The notes below the pieces were generated by a model, which ran no database searches, had not been told where the DNA came from, and was given only the letters and a program-made list of their open reading frames with translations. A stretch of DNA of 64,000 nt, taken from assembly GCA_022457155.1 (NCBI GenBank), contig JAJGOT010000349.1, positions 603,501 to 667,500 on the forward strand. The letters run 5' to 3'. The position numbers and the translations under genes are program-made. How positions within the stretch are numbered: position 1 is the stretch's first letter; each line of letters starts with the position of its first letter. Positions 54,301 through 60,300 of the stretch are shown here, in pieces. Source of the stretch: Cladopsammia gracilis. Its lineage: Eukaryota > Cnidaria > Anthozoa > Scleractinia > Dendrophylliidae.

Positions 54301-57300
54301 ACATACTTCGAAGCTAACTATGGAAATATTAAGAACTCTTGGAAAGGAATAAATCTTATTACGGCCAAAACTCCACAGTCAACGAGAATTAACGCTCTAG
54401 AAATTTGGGACGTTTCTTATACTTCTCCGCGAAAAATAAGTAATGTTTTAAATAATCATTTCTCAAATGTAGGACCATAACTTGCCAGCGACATTCCTCC
54501 ATCCAATATTGACTTTAGCGACTATGTCCATTCCGTATCACATACCTTTACTTTGACAGAAACGAACAATGATACTGTTCTAAAACTAATTAACTTACCT
54601 CCGTTAAATAAGGCTAGTGGTCTTGATGGGATATCCTGTCGCCTACTAAAAGAGGCAGCTCCTATTGTCGCACCGTCCTTAACCTATATAATAAACTTGT
54701 CTATCACTACTGGTATCTTCCCAGACGAGTGGAAACTGGCGAGAGTATCGCCCGTATACAAAGAAGGGGGGAAAAGTGACCCCAACAACTACAGGCCGAT
54801 CTCTGTTTTGCCTGTGATCAGCAAATTGATAGAAAGAATAGTTTTCGATCAGTTCTATGCGTATCTAATAGAGCACGATCTCTTAGATGACAACCAGTCT
54901 GGTTTTAGACCCCTTCATTCCACTCAAACTGCTCTTCTAGAAGCTACGAATCAGTGGTATTTAAACATTGACAAGGGTCTCATAAATGGGGTACTTTTTC
55001 TCGACCTGAAAAAAGCTTTCGACACTGTGGATCACCGGATCTTACTGCAAAAACTCCAACTTTATGGGGTGGATTCCCCAACTTTGAAGTGGTTTAGGTC
55101 ATATCTAACAAATCGTAAACAGAAAACCTTTGTGAATGGCCATATGTCAGACTATTGCCCCATTATTTGCGGTGTCCCACAGGGATCGATTTTGGTACCT
55201 CTATTGTTCTTAGTTTATATAAACGACCTCTCCGCATGCCCCCTATACTCTGTGCCAAGAATGTACGCCGACGACACAAGTCTTACTCTAAGCACAAGTG
55301 ATCCAGCAGAGCTACAATCCAAATTAAATAGCGACTTAGATGAAATTCAGACCTGGCTACAAGCTAATAAACTTAGTCTTAATATCAAAAAAACCAAGTA
55401 TTCTATTATTGGTAGCCATAACAAGTTGGCTAATTTAAACCACCGGTTTGATATCAAGATTAATGAACATTCTCTAGAAAGAGCTAAAACTTACAAGTAT
55501 CTTGGCATTGATTTAGATGAGAGCTTATCATGGGACTCCCATATTGACTATATTGTTAAAAAAGCATCCGCTGGCCTCGGGGCTATCAAACGTGTCAGGA
55601 ATTTGGTTCCCCGTGAGACTCTTATCATGATTTATAAAGCCCTCGTCCAACCATACTTTGATTATTGTAGCTCCGTTTGGGGCAGTATAGGTGTGTGTCA
55701 GTCTGAGAGACTCCAAAAACTCCAAAATAGGGCTGCGCATTTAATCACTTTTTCTGATTTAAATGTTAGATCTTCCACTTTACTCGGTGACCTTGGTTGG
55801 GATTCTCTGGAGCGAAGGCGTTCAAAGCAACTAGCAATTATTCTCTTTAAGACTCTCCACAATCTTTCTCCGACTCGTCTAAACAGTGTTTTTAAAGCTA
55901 CATCCAGTATTCACTCACATAATCTAAGAAATTCAAAATACAACCTTTTCGTTCCCAGACCGAGTACTGAAGCAGGCAAACGAAGTTTTCAATATCGCGG
56001 TTCTGTCCTCTGGAACAGCTTACCTTTGAGCGCTAAGATACAGCCTACTCTTAGCTCTTTTAAATCATGTATTTAATTTTTATCTAATTTAATAATAGTT
56101 AATAAAGGATAGTTTTTATTGTTTTTTAATACAATTTTATATAGAAAATTAATTTAGTTAGATAATTTAAATTAGTTAAGTACTTAATCTATTGTTGTTA
56201 AAAACACGGCTCGATGGAAGAGCATGTATGTGAATTGATACCGTGTCTAAATAAAGTTTACCTACCTACCTACCACGACACGACACGCCTGCCCACGAAA
56301 CAGTCCGCTAGCCATGACCATGAAAAATGATGGTCGTAGGCTCTATGAGTATGGGGCTCCGCAGTGGGCCTTCGGCCCACGAGAGCTCCGCTATTGACTT
56401 AGATGGCTTGCAATAGTTCCCAGTATTTTCCATCACTTAATACTTTGATGGATCAATATTGTACCATTCTTTATCAGTTGATGTTACAATAAGGTTTTTA
56501 AACAAATACCCAGTCATTGTTGAACAAGTTATATATATATAGTCTCTTTCATGATGTAACAGTAAACTATGATAACAACAGAATAACCTGTGGAAAACAT
56601 CCTTAATTTTAACTTAAACTGTTTATAACTCACAAACGAGCTGGTGACCCCCATTTTTAATTATTGAATTGTTGTTAGCATGTTAAGGTATTTGCACTGA
56701 CAAAATTTATGACTTTTATTTTCCCCCATTTTTTGCCATCTTGTCCCTTAGCACCCCTATTTTGCAAAAATATTTGATTTGGAACAAAAAACCTTCGCAG
56801 AGATGAGAACGGTAAAGCCGAAGTTTGTGCATTTACCGGAAGTGAACAGTATTTCCGAGTGAGGAACTGGGTCAGTTGCTAGGTCCTAAATTCATTTCTG
56901 TGCGTTTTTCCTGATCTTTTTTCATGCTGGTAGCTATTTGTGAGGTTGTTTTGATCTACAGAGTATATCATTCTTGTCTTTTTGGACGCCATATTGGATC
57001 TAAAATCTTGTTCCTAGTCTTCTAGCATCAATTCTTGAGTAACCGGAAGTCTGGGACGAGTGCTCACCTACATGTAGCAACATGTTAATAAAACAAAGCC
57101 ACATGTTTTTTATGGGTCTGCAAGTCTTTTAAACAGCGGAAACTAATCCAAAATGGAATGGCTTCTAACTCTTCAATGACACAGATTTTGTAGGAGTTTT
57201 AACTAAAAATATATTCAGCTCAATGGACTTGAATTTGGTTTGCTCACTCAACAATGTACCGGAAAATCATGTTTTAGTCCTGAAAGGTAAAACGTTTTTG

Positions 57301-60300
57301 AATGAAACTTGTGACTGCCTACGATCATGTGTTCAACCAAAGTGGATATCTCAAAATTATGGTATTGGTGCCCATCGAAGTGAAAGATGATATCTTCTTG
57401 GTAATTTTATATATCCTGTGGGTCGAACACAGATTTTTGTATTGTTGGATGAAAATTCAAAATAAAGTTAGATTTTTGTTCTATATCTAAATGGTTGCGA
57501 GAAAAGTGAAATATTGTTCACAATTTTAAGTTAATATTTATGTTAATTATTAACTATCGGAGGTGTCATTATGTCAAAAAAAATTGTGCAATGCATTTGC
57601 CCTCAATAGAGATTGTGCATGGAAAGTTTGGTGCATTTTGAATAAAAATATCCTTGTATTTCTTATTGTAAAATATGCGCAAATTTGCCAGGGCAACTAC
57701 AGTACCTTAAGATACAACTTCTTGACAATGTAAAGTTTAATTAATGTTTTGACAAGAAATAAACAATCACTCATTTGTGGGTGTAAAATGGGCAGGGAAG
57801 ATACTGGCAAGGCTCGAATAGAACCCACCGACCGGATAAACCCACCAGATGAGGGGCCTCGGCACATGACGCCATGCCAAGGGAGTGCCTCATGCTTGTA
57901 CTGCAAGACAGGCATCGATGCTAGGGTAATGTCCTGGGGCCAAGTTAACCCAGTCCAGCAAGTATCGTATGCTCCTCCCTGATGGGGCTTCAGCACAGGG
58001 GTGAAGGAGTGCCGCAGGCAGCACTTCCCCGCCCTTAATGTATTAATAAGGCTTAAGTAGGAATTCTCCATACATCAAAAGAGCATGTGACCAAGGTCTA
58101 GGTAACATAGCAATTCTTACAGAGACAATAAATAAATATGGGAGGGTGGGAGGGATCAATCTAACTGTGTTAAAACTTGCAGCCTTCTGAGATGAGGGGG
58201 ATTGAGAAAGCTCACAAGATTTAACCTGTTTGATTGACAGGAGCCAAATAAGGAAGACAAGTGCCAAATAAGGAATTAGATGCAGGAAGAGGCCGCAGTG
58301 GAGATTGCGCACTCGGATTGATGTTGCTTTCCAACATTAACTATTACTTTATTCTAAAAATGTAAAATATTATTAATATTATTATTTAAAATAATAAACA
58401 ATTGTAAGAAAGGGTTCAGAGCAACCTTTAATTTTTGAAAATTAGCCAAAAACGTACTGTTGCAAGGCTGTAGTGGAATGCCTGAGACCATAATATGAGA
58501 ATGGATTCATACATTGTAGAATATGTCTTTCTACAAACATATCTTTGATGATTAAAGTTTTCAACTTGTTCAGTGAAGCCTATGAAAGCACAATACATGA
58601 ATCAACTGAGGGAATTACTACTTTCCCCTGGATGGGATGCTTGTCCATCTCAAGGCTACCCACCAGCATTAGAGACAAGGGTTCAAACCACTGACCTTCA
58701 GAACTTGAACTTGAACTTCAAAGTCTGACATACTAACTATTACACTGCCACACCTACACCCAAAACTTTGTTCCAATTTGGTGGTATGACTTATCTACAA
58801 GATCATCTAGAAATGCTTCCATAAATTGAATCTAGCTCTCTTTGTAAGCATATTGTTACATGTAGTTAACTCCTCTGCCTTATCTGTCAGAGCCATCACC
58901 TGTCACCTCTCAACCCAACCTACCCTACATTAAATAGAGAAAGCAAACAAACCTTCTTTTGGGGGCACGGATTAAAGATTCACAAAGAATCCTGCCTTCT
59001 TCATCTCTGTAGTTTCTGATGATTTCATATAATTCAGCACAAATGTCAGCCTACAGTAAAAAGCATAAAACAAAAGAACATGACTGGATTTGCTTGATAG
59101 TACCTAAAAACTGTCAGATAAGCTGCACTCACAGATAAGCAGCACCCTGAGTTTTGAAGCTTAAATATTATTGTTGAATTTTTTTGTCAAACAATTAGCT
59201 GTACATAATGTGAGCTAAGCTTTGATCAATCCACTGATTCATCATAATCCTAAACAAACCCAGTCATTGTTGAACAAGCTGTGGTTTTATGATTTGTGTA
59301 TTCAGCGTCAAATTCAGAAAGCATTAATGGTATGTATATTCAGGTTTCTCACAAAGTTTTATAGTAGACGATTAAGATAATTATAATAGTAGGCGGCTTG
59401 GCAATGGAGTGTCAAAGGCACAAATTTCTAGGGGGGTCTGGGGACATGCCCCCCAGGAAAATGTGAAAATCTACAGGCTCAGAATTGCCATTTCATGCAT
59501 TTTTGGCAAGACATTTTCAATAAACAGGAAAACATATTATATGGAGGTAAATTTTATTCGGGAATGTGAAAACAAATTTACAAGAAACCTGTCTGTTCAA
59601 TAGTTTTTCATGCTTACATTTTTATTTATATATTGCTTTGCATAACATTCACTGTTCATTCAGGTTTGTTTAACACATTAAGCCTTTTCACTGAACAGTA
59701 GGTGGCTCAAATTCAAAGTAGCCGGTTTTATAGCCGGCTGCTGGCACTTAATGAGAACCCTGACTATATACATGTAAATCTTTGAACGGTCTTGTTCCTG
59801 AATACTTATCATCTAAATTTCTTAAACGCAATGGAATGCACTATTCTTTAACTAAAGGGACTCTGTAAACAAACTAGTTGTCCCTCTTCCACCAACTGTT
59901 TGAAAAATAGCTTTAGCTATAGCATTGCGCATTGCAGCTCTCTGGAAGAGCCTACCCTGTAATCTTAGAGAGACAAATCACTGAATCAATTTTAGAGATT
60001 TATTTTGTAAATCTTTTTTTATTTTATAAATTAGAGACATGGCATTCATGGAAAACAGGTTTAGTAAAATGATTATTAGTATTTATTAGATTAGTATTTT
60101 ACATGTATTTACCTGATGTATTTATTTTTTAAACCATGTATAAATAAATGTAAATGTAAATAAATGAATCTAAATATAAATGTCACCATAGGGAGCAAAG
60201 CTGATGATGGGATTGCATAGCGAGTGAACTGACAGAGAACTTGAGCATATCCGCTTTGATTCTATGGAGGAACTATGGCAGCAGGGTTATTTTCGGTGGA

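Larger units (their letters stand above)
51545..56274 (+). mobile_element. Nearly intact CR1/L2-type LINE
   Basis: Two ORFs (51559-53037 and 53101-56076) encode an SGNH-type ORF1 protein and an endonuclease-RT ORF2 protein. A 3' UTR with AATAAAG and a (TACC)4 tail at 56259-56274 follows, a microsatellite tail typical of the CR1/L2 group. The only visible lesion is one TAA in ORF2. The 5' limit is uncertain (50.9-51.55 kb). It is inserted near the right end of the 47429-56393 foldback element, in sense opposite to PBRM1. Confidence 0.88.
47429..56393. mobile_element. Large foldback DNA element, interrupted by a hAT remnant and a LINE
   Basis: The ends TAGCGGAGC...GCTCCGCTA are inverted repeats of about 120 bp (47429-47550 and 56275-56393), each with an internal GC hairpin (AGGCCGAAGGCCT; GGGCCGAAGGCCC). 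The inverted homology continues inward: 47620-49070 on the left matches 49930-50910 on the right (for example AGGGATACTAATTAAGG and CTTTCAGGGATAAAATCTTG). The part missing between 50910 and 56275 is a later insertion. A TA duplication is possible. This complex fills most of PBRM1 intron 2. Confidence 0.72.
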
